64,000 nt of DNA. Source: Chloracidobacterium sp. (GTDB lineage Bacteria > Acidobacteriota > Blastocatellia > Pyrinomonadales > Pyrinomonadaceae). The notes beneath the pieces were generated by a model that saw nothing but the letters and a program-made list of their open reading frames with translations, was not told the origin of the DNA and did no database searches. The translations under genes and the position numbers were made by a program. The stretch spans positions 7,263 through 71,262 of the forward strand of contig JADJWM010000004.1 of the NCBI GenBank assembly GCA_016716365.1. Direction: 5' to 3'. Shown here piece by piece: positions 16,606 to 23,218 of the stretch. Position 1 is the first letter of the stretch; each line of letters opens with the position of its first letter.

Positions 16606-17781
16606 CTAATCCGCAAACGCCACGCTTAGCTGCTTCAGTTTCAGCGAGTCGCTGCGGTCGAGCGAATCTGCGTCGTCGCGGTTGATGTAGTTGTAGAGGA
16701 TGTCCCGCTGCTGCGGGCGGTAGCCAGCCTCGCGGATCTGGTAGCGGAGGTCGCGTTCGTTCGCTTCGTTGTTGGCACCGGCCGCGGAAACCACGTTCTC
16801 TTCGATCATGATCGAGCCCATGTCGTCGGCCCCGAAGCGAAGTGCGGCCTGGCCCAGGCGGATGCCCTGCGTAAGCCACGACGACTGGATGTGCTGGATG
16901 TTGTCTAGGAACAGCCGCGAGACCGACAGCATTTTCAGGTAATCGATACCGGTCGGCTCTTCGGTGATCTTGCGGCCGAGGGCGGTGTTCTCGCGTTGGA
17001 AGGTCCAGGGAATGAACGCTGTAAATTCGCCGTAATTCGGGTCTGACGCTTTTGCGGCGAGAGCTTCGTCCTGCACCTGCCGAACGCGTTCAAGGTGCCG
17101 GACGCGATGCTCGATGCGGTCGCCGATCCCGAACATCATCGTCGCCGTCGAGATCAAGCCGACCTTGTGCACGGCACGCATCACGTCGAGCCATTCCTCT
17201 GTCGTGCACTTGGTCGAAACGCGCTTTCTCACCTCGTCGTCCAGGATCTCGCCGCCGCCGCCGGGCATCGAATTCAGCCCCGCCGCTTTCAGCCGGCGCA
17301 TTATCGTTTCGTAATCCAAGCCGCTGATCAGGTGAATATTGTGGATCTCGGGCGGCGAGAAGCAGTGCAGTTGGAACTTCGGATATTTCGCGTGCAGCGT
17401 CGCAAGCAGATCTTCGTACCACTCGATATTGAAGTCGGGATGCAGCCCGCCCTGCATCAGAACACCCGTGCCGCCCAGGGCGATCGTCTCGTCGATCCGC
17501 TTGCAGATCTCGTCTATCGAGTGGACGTAAGTGTCGGGTTTGCCGGGCCGGCGATAGAATGCGCAGAATGTGCAGACGACGTTGCAGACGTTTGTGTAAT
17601 TGATATTGCGGTCGATGATGTACGTGACGACATCGGGGTCGTTCTTTCGCCGCCGCACCTCGTCCGCCGCCAGCCCGATGCGGACAAAGTCGTTTGACTC
17701 GAGCAGGGCTGTGCATTCGGCCGCGGTCATCCGCTCGCCCGCCAGCACCCGTTCCAATATCGGTTGAATCGCGTCGCTCAT
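16606..17781 (-). CDS. mqnC: Dehypoxanthine futalosine cyclase
   Basis: MqnC is a radical SAM enzyme of the futalosine menaquinone pathway that makes cyclic dehypoxanthine futalosine. The 391-residue protein has NINYTNVCNVVCTFCAFYR with the CxxxCxxC cluster motif, VLMQGGLHPDFNIEWYEDL, and the tail with FGADDMGSIMIEENVVSAAG typical of the MqnC/MqnE/CofH group. TGGAG a few bases before the ATG at 17781 sets the start. It is divergent from the PadR gene. mqnA lies 2 kb to the right on the same strand. Confidence 0.93.
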   Translation of the reverse strand: MSDAIQPILERVLAGERMTAAECTALLESNDFVRIGLAADEVRRRKNDPDVVTYIIDRNINYTNVCNVVCTFCAFYRRPGKPDTYVHSIDEICKRIDETIALGGTGVLMQGGLHPDFNIEWYEDLLATLHAKYPKFQLHCFSPPEIHNIHLISGLDYETIMRRLKAAGLNSMPGGGGEILDDEVRKRVSTKCTTEEWLDVMRAVHKVGLISTATMMFGIGDRIEHRVRHLERVRQVQDEALAAKASDPNYGEFTAFIPWTFQRENTALGRKITEEPTGIDYLKMLSVSRLFLDNIQHIQSSWLTQGIRLGQAALRFGADDMGSIMIEENVVSAAGANNEANERDLRYQIREAGYRPQQRDILYNYINRDDADSLDRSDSLKLKQLSVAFAD

Positions 17782-17846
17782 CTGTCTCCATCTTACCAAA
17801 CACGAATTCCAAACGGTAAGAAGTAGCGGCCTTGTGCAAAAACGTC

Positions 17847-17876
17847 TTGACCTATCTCGATATATCGTGATACATT
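17847..17876 (+). promoter_or_regulatory. Promoter with overlapping palindromic operator for the PadR gene
   Basis: TTGACC (17847-17852) and GATACA/TACATT (17869-17876) form a -35/-10 pair with a 16-18 bp spacer. Between them lies a 16-bp imperfect palindrome, TCTCGATATATCGTGA (17855-17870, 14 of 16 positions symmetric; the core CGATATATCG is perfect). A dimeric repressor bound here would block RNA polymerase. PadR proteins usually repress their own promoter, so this is the obvious candidate site. It lies within the divergent mqnC-padR gap. Confidence 0.55.
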
Positions 17877-17941
17877 TTCCATATCATTTCTCGACGACTC
17901 GATTCGACGGGAATTATTTGAAATTGAATGAGGTAATTTAG

Positions 17942-18433
17942 ATGAAAGGAAGACATGGATTTGGATTCGGGCGGGGTTTTGGAATGGGCCAGTGTCGAGA
18001 GTTTCCGCGGGTACGCCGGGGAGACATGAAATACCTTCTGCTCGAGATCCTAAAAGGCGGCCCGCGTCACGGCTACGAGATCATCGTCGAGCTTGAGAGC
18101 AGCTTTCGCGGCTACCGGGCGAGCCCCGGTTCGGTTTATCCGACGCTTCAAATGTTGGAAGAGGGCGGGTATTTGACCGGCGAACAGGTCGAAGGTAAAA
18201 AGGTCTATACGATCACCGACAAGGGGCTTAAATTATTGGAAGAACGCGGCGGCCCCTGCCTTGAGGTCACGCCCGAAATGAAACGAGCGATGGAGCTGCG
18301 GCAGGCGGTCAAAAAGCTCGCCTCGGCGGTCATCGACGGCGCTCGCGGCTCCGACGAAGCGACAAAGAAACGGATCGGCGAGATCCTCGACAGGGCGAGA
18401 AAGGATATCTATGCGGTCCTTGCCGAATCGTAG
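17942..18433 (+). CDS. PadR family transcriptional regulator
   Basis: After a Gly/Phe-rich 28-residue leader the winged helix begins: DMKYLLLEILKGGPRHGYEII, then SPGSVYPTLQMLEEGGYL and GKKVYTITDKG, all diagnostic of PadR. A C-terminal helical part (about residues 115-163) would make the dimer. The leader, rich in Gly, Phe, Arg and His, is common in PadR proteins of this subtype. GAGG about 9 bases upstream supports the start. The target is unknown; the palindrome in its own promoter suggests autorepression. Confidence 0.92.
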   Translation: MKGRHGFGFGRGFGMGQCREFPRVRRGDMKYLLLEILKGGPRHGYEIIVELESSFRGYRASPGSVYPTLQMLEEGGYLTGEQVEGKKVYTITDKGLKLLEERGGPCLEVTPEMKRAMELRQAVKKLASAVIDGARGSDEATKKRIGEILDRARKDIYAVLAES

Positions 18434-18458
18434 GCCGGTATTGAACCGGCAATTATCT

Positions 18459-18494
18459 GGAGGCGGCTTTTATCTAGTAAGATAGAACGCCTCC
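18459..18494 (+). other. Stem-loop immediately upstream of the DUF1905 pair
   Basis: GGAGGCG (18459-18465) pairs with CGCCTCC (18488-18494), and inside it TATCT (18471-18475) pairs with AGATA (18480-18484) around a 4-base loop. The only GGAGG-like ribosome site near the ATG at 18505 is within the left arm, about 40 bases away. The element may regulate translation or act as a processing or weak termination signal for padR. There is no U tract. Confidence 0.35.
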
Positions 18495-18504
18495 TGAACT
18501 TTGT

Positions 18505-19059
18505 ATGGCCGCCGGACCGAGCACCGTTTTGTATAGATCGAAGGTCGAGGTCACCGACAGCGATCCGCCATGGCATATCGCCCGGATACCGAAGGCGAAG
18601 GTCGCCCATTTCGCTTTCAAGGGAAATCTTCGCCGGGTCATCTGCACCCTGAACGGGACCGAGACGCTTCAATGCTCACTATTCCCGAGCGATGACGACT
18701 ATTTCATCACGCTCAGCAAGTCCTTAAGAAAAAAACTCCGGCTTGAGCCCGGCAACCCGATCGACCTCGCCATAAGCAAGGACGAAAGCAAATACGGCAT
18801 GCCGATGCCCGAAGAATTTGCCGAGGTGCTTAGGCAGGACCGCGAGGGCAAGCGGATGTTCGAAGCGCTTTCGCCGGGTAACCAGCGGCTGATGCTCAAG
18901 CTCGTCGATTTTGTCAAAAGCGTAGACAAGAGGATCATCAGGTCGCTTACCGGCATCCAGGTCTTAAAGCAATGCGAGGGCAAGTTCGATTATCACATTT
19001 TGCACGATGCGATGCGGGCGGCTTGTTTGCTGGGCACGGATCGTGATCCGAAAAGATGA
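18505..19059 (+). CDS. DUF1905/OmdA (YdeI-like) domain protein, first of a tandem pair
   Basis: The N-terminal part matches DUF1905: PPWHIARIPKAKV and RRVICTLNGTETLQCSLF, with LRKKLRLEPGNPIDLAISKDE. The C-terminal helical part, from MPEEFAEVLRQDREGKRMFEALSP, matches the YdeI/OmdA 'bacteriocin-protection' domain. The name is historical and the molecular function is unknown. The 184-residue protein ends in an ATGA overlap with a paralogue at 19056. No good ribosome site is seen directly before the ATG. Confidence 0.75.
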   Translation: MAAGPSTVLYRSKVEVTDSDPPWHIARIPKAKVAHFAFKGNLRRVICTLNGTETLQCSLFPSDDDYFITLSKSLRKKLRLEPGNPIDLAISKDESKYGMPMPEEFAEVLRQDREGKRMFEALSPGNQRLMLKLVDFVKSVDKRIIRSLTGIQVLKQCEGKFDYHILHDAMRAACLLGTDRDPKR

Positions 19060-19571
19060 GACCGGTCAAATTCAAAGCGATCCTCAGCAAAGCTCCAGCC
19101 GATTCGGGCTGGCATTTTATTCCTGTCGAACAGAAGATCGGAAAGAGATTTGAGAAAAAGGATGGCACCCGCCGGATCGTCTGCACGATAAACGGTACCG
19201 AAACTTTTCAGTGTGCGTTGATCCCGTGGGGCGAAATTTTCACCATCATCGTCAACAAGGAAAAGCGAGACCGGCTGGGCATAGCTGCCGGAGACACTAT
19301 CGCCGTCACCATCGAACTCGATGAAAGCAAATACGGCCTGCCGATGCCCGAAGAGTTACAGGAGGTCCTCGCCCAGGACCCGGAAGGTGACGAGCTTTTC
19401 CATACGCTCACTGCCGGAAAACAGCGGTCGATCCTTTATTTCGTCGGCAAGATCAAGGACATCGACAAGCGCATCCACACGGCCCTTATCTTTATCGAAC
19501 ACATCAAGCGAAACGAGGGCAAGATCGTCCACGAAGAACTCACCCAGGAACTGAAGCGTCCCGCCTTCTAG
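19056..19571 (+). CDS. DUF1905/OmdA (YdeI-like) domain protein, second of a tandem pair
   Basis: A diverged paralogue of the preceding protein with the same layout: RRIVCTINGTETFQCALIP, GDTIAVTIELDESKYGLPMPEELQEVLAQD and a helical tail. The shared DESKYGxPMPEE block shows the duplication clearly. At 171 residues it lacks the first protein's short N-terminal extension. Its start overlaps the previous stop by 4 bases, so the two are translationally coupled and may form a heterodimer. Confidence 0.75.
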   Translation: MRPVKFKAILSKAPADSGWHFIPVEQKIGKRFEKKDGTRRIVCTINGTETFQCALIPWGEIFTIIVNKEKRDRLGIAAGDTIAVTIELDESKYGLPMPEELQEVLAQDPEGDELFHTLTAGKQRSILYFVGKIKDIDKRIHTALIFIEHIKRNEGKIVHEELTQELKRPAF

Positions 19572-19706
19572 TTCTTCACGCCAAAAAAATCCGGCAAATC
19601 CGATCATCAGGACCCGTCGAATAATTAACCAAACAATCTTGACACTTTTTGCTGATATTTTTCGCGATTAAGAATGTAGGAGTTATAGAACGGGGTCTAT
19701 TGAGCA

Positions 19707-19811
19707 ATGCAGAATCGAGAGGAACAACTTGGCACCACAGACATCGGCCTTCTGATCTTCGTGATCGTGGCCGGATGGCTGCTGCTTTTCCAGTCGGGGA
19801 TATTCCAATGA
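19707..19811 (+). CDS. Putative 34-residue single-pass membrane protein
   Basis: An ATG at 19707 opens 34 codons: a polar start (MQNREEQLGTTD), a 17-residue hydrophobic segment (IGLLIFVIVAGWLLLFQ) and a short tail. The stop at 19811 is 1 bp from the mqnA stop on the other strand. A TTGACA sits at 19639-19644, but no good -10 or Shine-Dalgarno follows. The composition is that of a genuine membrane peptide, but coding status is unproven. Confidence 0.4.
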   Translation: MQNREEQLGTTDIGLLIFVIVAGWLLLFQSGIFQ

Positions 19812-19812
19812 G

Positions 19813-20622
19813 CTAGCCGGTCAGGCCCGTCGGGCGGTTCCGATCGGTCAAGCCGTTTTTGAAAGCGAGTTCGAAGAAAAGCTCCATACCGGAGAGCATC
19901 GACGCGTCGGGAGCGTAAATGATGTTCTCCTTCAGATATCTTTTGAGGCTCTCGGCACTGGTCCCGATGTCCTCGGTATAGTTGGCGGCGATCTCATCAA
20001 TATGGGCGAGTCCTTCATCTCTGACAGCGTCAAATTCGACGGGAACCTGCGTTCCGCGGTCCATCCACATTGCAAAAATGAACCCCAGGCCGGTGTGTTC
20101 GTTCCAAAGTCCGGCAAGGTCGTGGACCTGAAATGGCGTGTCGGCCGCCGCCGCCGTCGATTCCGCCAGACGGAGGGCCGGGTCGCCGATCAGCAGGGCG
20201 CAGTCTGAGCCCGACAGCATCGAGTCGATATCCGGCTCGGCCGGTTTCCATTCAGGTTCAAAGCCCAAAAACTCCCTGAATACGATCTTCGTAAGGCAGA
20301 CCGAGGTCCTCGATGAAATATCCAGGGCGACGCTGCGCACGTTTTTCAAAGGCCGACCTTTCGTCACCAAACAAACGCTTCTGACCCGTTCTCTTGCCCC
20401 AATGCAAACACCCGGAACGAGCCGGGATGCCTCGATCGTCTGGAACGCGGCGACCGGCGTCAGGGCGGCATCAACGCGTCCCTGCGCAAGCAGTTCGGCC
20501 GACCGGGCCGGGGCATTGTCTAAGATCAGCTCGCATTTGCCGTGTTGTGAACCGTAGAGGAAGCTCCAGATGAGCGGGGCTGTGTTTGAGTAGCTTGAAG
20601 CGGCGATCCGCGGGCCTTGCAT
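19813..20622 (-). CDS. mqnA: Chorismate dehydratase (futalosine pathway)
   Basis: MqnA converts chorismate to 3-(1-carboxyvinyl)benzoate, the first committed step of futalosine menaquinone synthesis. The fold is a periplasmic-binding-protein type. Characteristic pieces are IAASSYSNTAPLIW at the N-terminus, VDAALTPVAAFQ, and LLIGDPALRL with a hinge. The length of 269 residues is typical. With mqnC nearby, respiration probably uses menaquinone made by this route. The next gene on the strand is the small GNAT protein, 13 bp upstream. Confidence 0.9.
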   Translation of the reverse strand: MQGPRIAASSYSNTAPLIWSFLYGSQHGKCELILDNAPARSAELLAQGRVDAALTPVAAFQTIEASRLVPGVCIGARERVRSVCLVTKGRPLKNVRSVALDISSRTSVCLTKIVFREFLGFEPEWKPAEPDIDSMLSGSDCALLIGDPALRLAESTAAAADTPFQVHDLAGLWNEHTGLGFIFAMWMDRGTQVPVEFDAVRDEGLAHIDEIAANYTEDIGTSAESLKRYLKENIIYAPDASMLSGMELFFELAFKNGLTDRNRPTGLTG

Positions 20623-20635
20623 GAAGATCCTTGGC

Positions 20636-20917
20636 TCAGGAGAGAACGTCTTGGAATTCGGGGGTCGATTCGATCACTTTTCGGGCGTACGGACAAAGCG
20701 GCTTGATCTTGAACCCGTTCTCGCGTGCAAACTTCACGCCCGCCTCGACCAGCCTGCGCCCGATGCCCTGGCCGCCGAGTTTCGGATCGACCTCGGTGTG
20801 GTCAATTACGATCGTGTCCTCGCCGCGCCGGACATACGTCATCTCCGCGACCCATTCGCCGTCCTCTTCGATAAAAAACGCACCCTTGCGGCCGTGCTCT
20901 TCTTGTTGAATTTCCAT
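20636..20917 (-). CDS. Small GNAT-fold acetyltransferase (NATD1/YjdJ-like)
   Basis: The 93-residue protein matches the short GNAT class: strands with GAFFIEEDGEWVAEMTYV, then HTEVDPKLGGQGIGRRLVE, which contains the acetyl-CoA-binding GGQGIG loop, and the closing KPLCPYARKVIE. The Cys in PLCPYA is a conserved feature of this small family. Substrates are mostly unknown. It lies 13 bp before mqnA and is probably co-transcribed with it. Confidence 0.85.
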   Translation of the reverse strand: MEIQQEEHGRKGAFFIEEDGEWVAEMTYVRRGEDTIVIDHTEVDPKLGGQGIGRRLVEAGVKFARENGFKIKPLCPYARKVIESTPEFQDVLS

Positions 20918-21098
20918 TATTAAGAGCGTACAAACAATGGCCTTACGATTGCAAACGCTGTACGCGGTGTCCGAATTAATTTATGCTGAAAATATTTACT
21001 TTTCTGGCCGCAGCCTGGAGCCGGCAGCAGCCCGATCACGTTTAGATTCGGGCATCGAATTCCCGGATTGGCAGACGAGAAATGGAATTATCTCTCGA

Positions 21099-21737
21099 AT
21101 GGAGATCTACGACATAACCGTCGCCGTCAGTGAAACGGTCCCAATTTATTCGGGCGACCCGTCGGTCACGGTCTCGGCCGCATCGTCGATGGCGAACGGC
21201 GACACGGCCAACGTCTCAGAAATCCGCTTCGGCGTCCACACGGGCACCCACGTTGACGCCCCGAACCATTTCATCGACGGCACCCGCCGCGTGCACGAGC
21301 TCGATCCGCATAAATTGGTCGGCCCGTGCCGCGTCGTCGCCGTCCCGGAAGACGTGATGGCGATCGAACCCGAACACGTCGGCGATCTGTCGGGCGTCGA
21401 ACGAGTGCTTTTCAAAACTCGCAACTCGGAATTCTGGAGCGAGCCCGAGCGCGGCTTTCGCAAGGATTTCACCTACATCACCCCTGAGACCGCTCGTTTG
21501 CTGGCCGAAAAGGGCATCGTCCTCGTCGGCATCGACTACCTTTCGATCGAAAAAAGCGGCTCGCCCGGCCATCCGGTCCACGTCACGCTTCTCGAAAAGG
21601 AGATCGTCATCCTCGAGGGCCTCGACCTCCGCCGGATCGAACCCGGCGATTACGAACTCATCTGCCTCCCCCTAAAATACGAAGGCGCCGGGGGTGACGG
21701 AGCCCCCGCCCGAACGTTTCTTAGAACGTTAGTGTGA
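21099..21737 (+). CDS. Cyclase family protein, kynurenine formamidase-like
   Basis: The 212-residue protein has the cyclase/KynB metal-binding motif HTGTHVDAPNHF (about residues 47-58) and a strand with VLVGIDYLSIEK followed by HVTLLEKEIVILEGLDL. KynB hydrolyses N-formylkynurenine in tryptophan breakdown, but several amidohydrolase-like enzymes share this fold, so the substrate is open. The ATG at 21099 begins at the natural domain start. The 3' end runs directly into the repeat cluster at 21753. Confidence 0.8.
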   Translation: MEIYDITVAVSETVPIYSGDPSVTVSAASSMANGDTANVSEIRFGVHTGTHVDAPNHFIDGTRRVHELDPHKLVGPCRVVAVPEDVMAIEPEHVGDLSGVERVLFKTRNSEFWSEPERGFRKDFTYITPETARLLAEKGIVLVGIDYLSIEKSGSPGHPVHVTLLEKEIVILEGLDLRRIEPGDYELICLPLKYEGAGGDGAPARTFLRTLV

Positions 21738-21752
21738 ATGCCGCACAAATCA

Positions 21753-21969
21753 GAACCGGGAGCGGTAGCGACCGGGTTCTGTTGCCTTTGTCAGTACCGG
21801 GAGCGGCAGCGACCGGGTTCTTTGACGCCCTTGTCGGTACCGGGAGCGGCAGTGACCGGGCCGTGAGTCGCCAACGGCGACAAACCTATAAAGCCTCGGG
21901 TGAAGTGAGCGGCAGCGACCGGGTTTCCGTCGTTTTTGTCAGTACCGGGAGCGGCAGCGACCGGGTTCT
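21753..21969 (+). repeat. Cluster of five GC-rich extragenic repeats
   Basis: A unit close to ACCGGGAGCGGCAGCGACCG plus GGTTCT occurs at 21753-21780, 21793-21821, 21836-21861, 21905-21926 (left end degraded) and 21941-21969. Intervals between the starts are about 40, 43, 69 and 36 bases. All are in the same orientation, between the cyclase and DUF6584 genes. One frame translates the unit as GTGSGSDRV, but I read this as non-coding. I recall similar units in Acidobacteria genomes, which would make it a dispersed family. Confidence 0.75.
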
Positions 21970-21987
21970 TTCGTCGTTGGAAACAAG

Positions 21988-22479
21988 ATGAAGACATTGG
22001 AAAAAGCTGAGCGTGAGATTGAGAAGGGCAGACTTTGGCGAGCTAAGGAAATCTTGCAGGGCTCGGTCTCTCACGCAACCTATAATGAGGATGTTTTTGA
22101 AAAGCTTGGTTTGGTGCTGCTCCAAATGGGAGACCTTCCCGACGCGGGAAAATACCTTTTTCTCTCGGGAGTAAGGAAACCCGAGTACGAGAATGCCATC
22201 GGTATCTTTCTTGAAAAACATCGAAATCCATTTAACCTCTTCCGTACCTTCCCTCCTTCCGCGAAGTTGCGACGCCTTTCAGATTACCCGCCGCAATTGG
22301 CTGAGGAGTTAAGAGAGTTGGGGTTCCAAGAACCCCCAAGAGAAAATGCAAGGGCTTTTGTAAGTCCGAATGTCGGTAGCAACATAATCCCCATTTTCAT
22401 CTTCCTCTCAATTCTACTCGGAATTCTGACGCTGATAATCTTAGGAATCGTGAAACTGGTCGAGATTATTTTCGATTGA
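21988..22479 (+). CDS. DUF6584 family protein with C-terminal membrane segment
   Basis: The 163-residue protein starts with helical TPR-like pieces: AEREIEKGRLWRAKEILQG, EKLGLVLLQMGDLPDAGKYL and FLSGVRKPEYENAI. This matches DUF6584. A membrane segment of about 25 residues (IIPIFIFLSILLGILTLIIL) lies near the C-terminus. Function unknown. Codon use is more AT-rich than in neighbours, as in the WD40 gene that follows, which may reflect recent acquisition. Confidence 0.7.
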   Translation: MKTLEKAEREIEKGRLWRAKEILQGSVSHATYNEDVFEKLGLVLLQMGDLPDAGKYLFLSGVRKPEYENAIGIFLEKHRNPFNLFRTFPPSAKLRRLSDYPPQLAEELRELGFQEPPRENARAFVSPNVGSNIIPIFIFLSILLGILTLIILGIVKLVEIIFD

Positions 22480-22534
22480 CCCGATTGAGTAAGAGGAATT
22501 TGTTCGAATCGCTTCCTTTTCGTATTTGGACTTT

Positions 22535-22894
22535 ATGATCGTCAATGACAAAAAATACCGCGAACGCGTCTACGCCATCGTCCGGCAGATACCGCCGGGC
22601 CGCGTAATGACCTACGGCCAGATCGCGATGATCCTCGGCGAAGGCTACACCGCCCGCACGGTCGGCTACGTAATGCACGGCGCGGGCGACGAGGTCCCGT
22701 GGCAGCGGGTCATCAACTCCCAGGGCAGATGCTCGACCGGCCGCCTTACCCTCCCGCACAACCTCCAGCAGGAGATCCTCGAGTCGGAGGGCATCGAGTT
22801 CACCAAGAGCGGCAAATGCGACCTCAACAAGTACCGCTGGTACCCGAAAGGTTCTGAACCAGACGACGATGACCGCCCAAGCCTGCTTTCTTGA
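22535..22894 (+). CDS. Alkyltransferase-like (ATL) DNA-binding protein, MGMT family
   Basis: The 119-residue protein matches the C-terminal DNA-binding module of O6-alkylguanine methyltransferase: VRQIPPGRVMTYGQIA, and GYVMHG before the active-site loop. The loop reads PWQRVINSQG, so the alkyl-accepting Cys of PCHRV is replaced by Trp. ATL proteins bind O6-alkylguanine and recruit nucleotide excision repair instead of removing the alkyl group. The ATG at 22535 with GGA just upstream is preferred over a TTG three codons earlier. Confidence 0.88.
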   Translation: MIVNDKKYRERVYAIVRQIPPGRVMTYGQIAMILGEGYTARTVGYVMHGAGDEVPWQRVINSQGRCSTGRLTLPHNLQQEILESEGIEFTKSGKCDLNKYRWYPKGSEPDDDDRPSLLS

Positions 22895-22978
22895 AGCCAT
22901 TTTACAAACCCGGCCTGCCTGCAAGCTGATACAAGCCGACGGCATCGCATTCAGGGCCGTCAGCCTCGTAAAGGAGAA

Positions 22979-23141
22979 ATGTTTATAGAATCGGATCGCC
23001 AAAAGAATTTCAGCCCCATCGGGGCAGCGTACACCGCTCCTAACGGGGCTTGCGATGAATCTTGGAGCCATTTTTTCGGTTGTTGTTCCATAGCTATGCT
23101 TCTAGGTGACGGCTCGGGTAGTAAATTGGCCTCTTACCCGA
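22979..23141. repeat. Hairpin-rich intergenic element, probable dispersed palindromic repeat
   Basis: This lies in the 323-bp gene-free gap 22895-23218. It contains a GCCCC-ATC-GGGGC hairpin (23013-23025), whose left arm could alternatively pair with GGGGCT at 23045-23050. Further on, TCGGGTA (23114-23120) pairs with TACCCGA (23135-23141). The beginning, TTTATAGAA, then the GCCCC hairpin and CGCTCCTAACGGGG, resembles palindromic extragenic repeats I remember from several phyla. Only one copy is present here. Short open frames across it are not convincing. Confidence 0.4.
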
Positions 23142-23218
23142 CACAGCCTTTTTTCAGATTGCGGCATCGAAACCCGTGTAGTCGATCCACGCGATTCACG
23201 AATTAAAACTCGAATCCT

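Noticed and set aside
18434..18450. GCCGGT/ACCGGC hairpin after padR as a terminator
   Set aside because: The stem is only 6 bp and is followed by AATTAT without a U run; termination here is doubtful.
21734..21991. An 85-codon frame over the repeat cluster, starting inside the cyclase stop
   Set aside because: It consists almost only of the translated repeat unit and would change completely with any indel between units. I treat it as non-coding.
22979..23206. A 75-codon frame in the gap before the WD40 gene
   Set aside because: It runs through several hairpins of a repeat-like element, and its sequence has no family resemblance.
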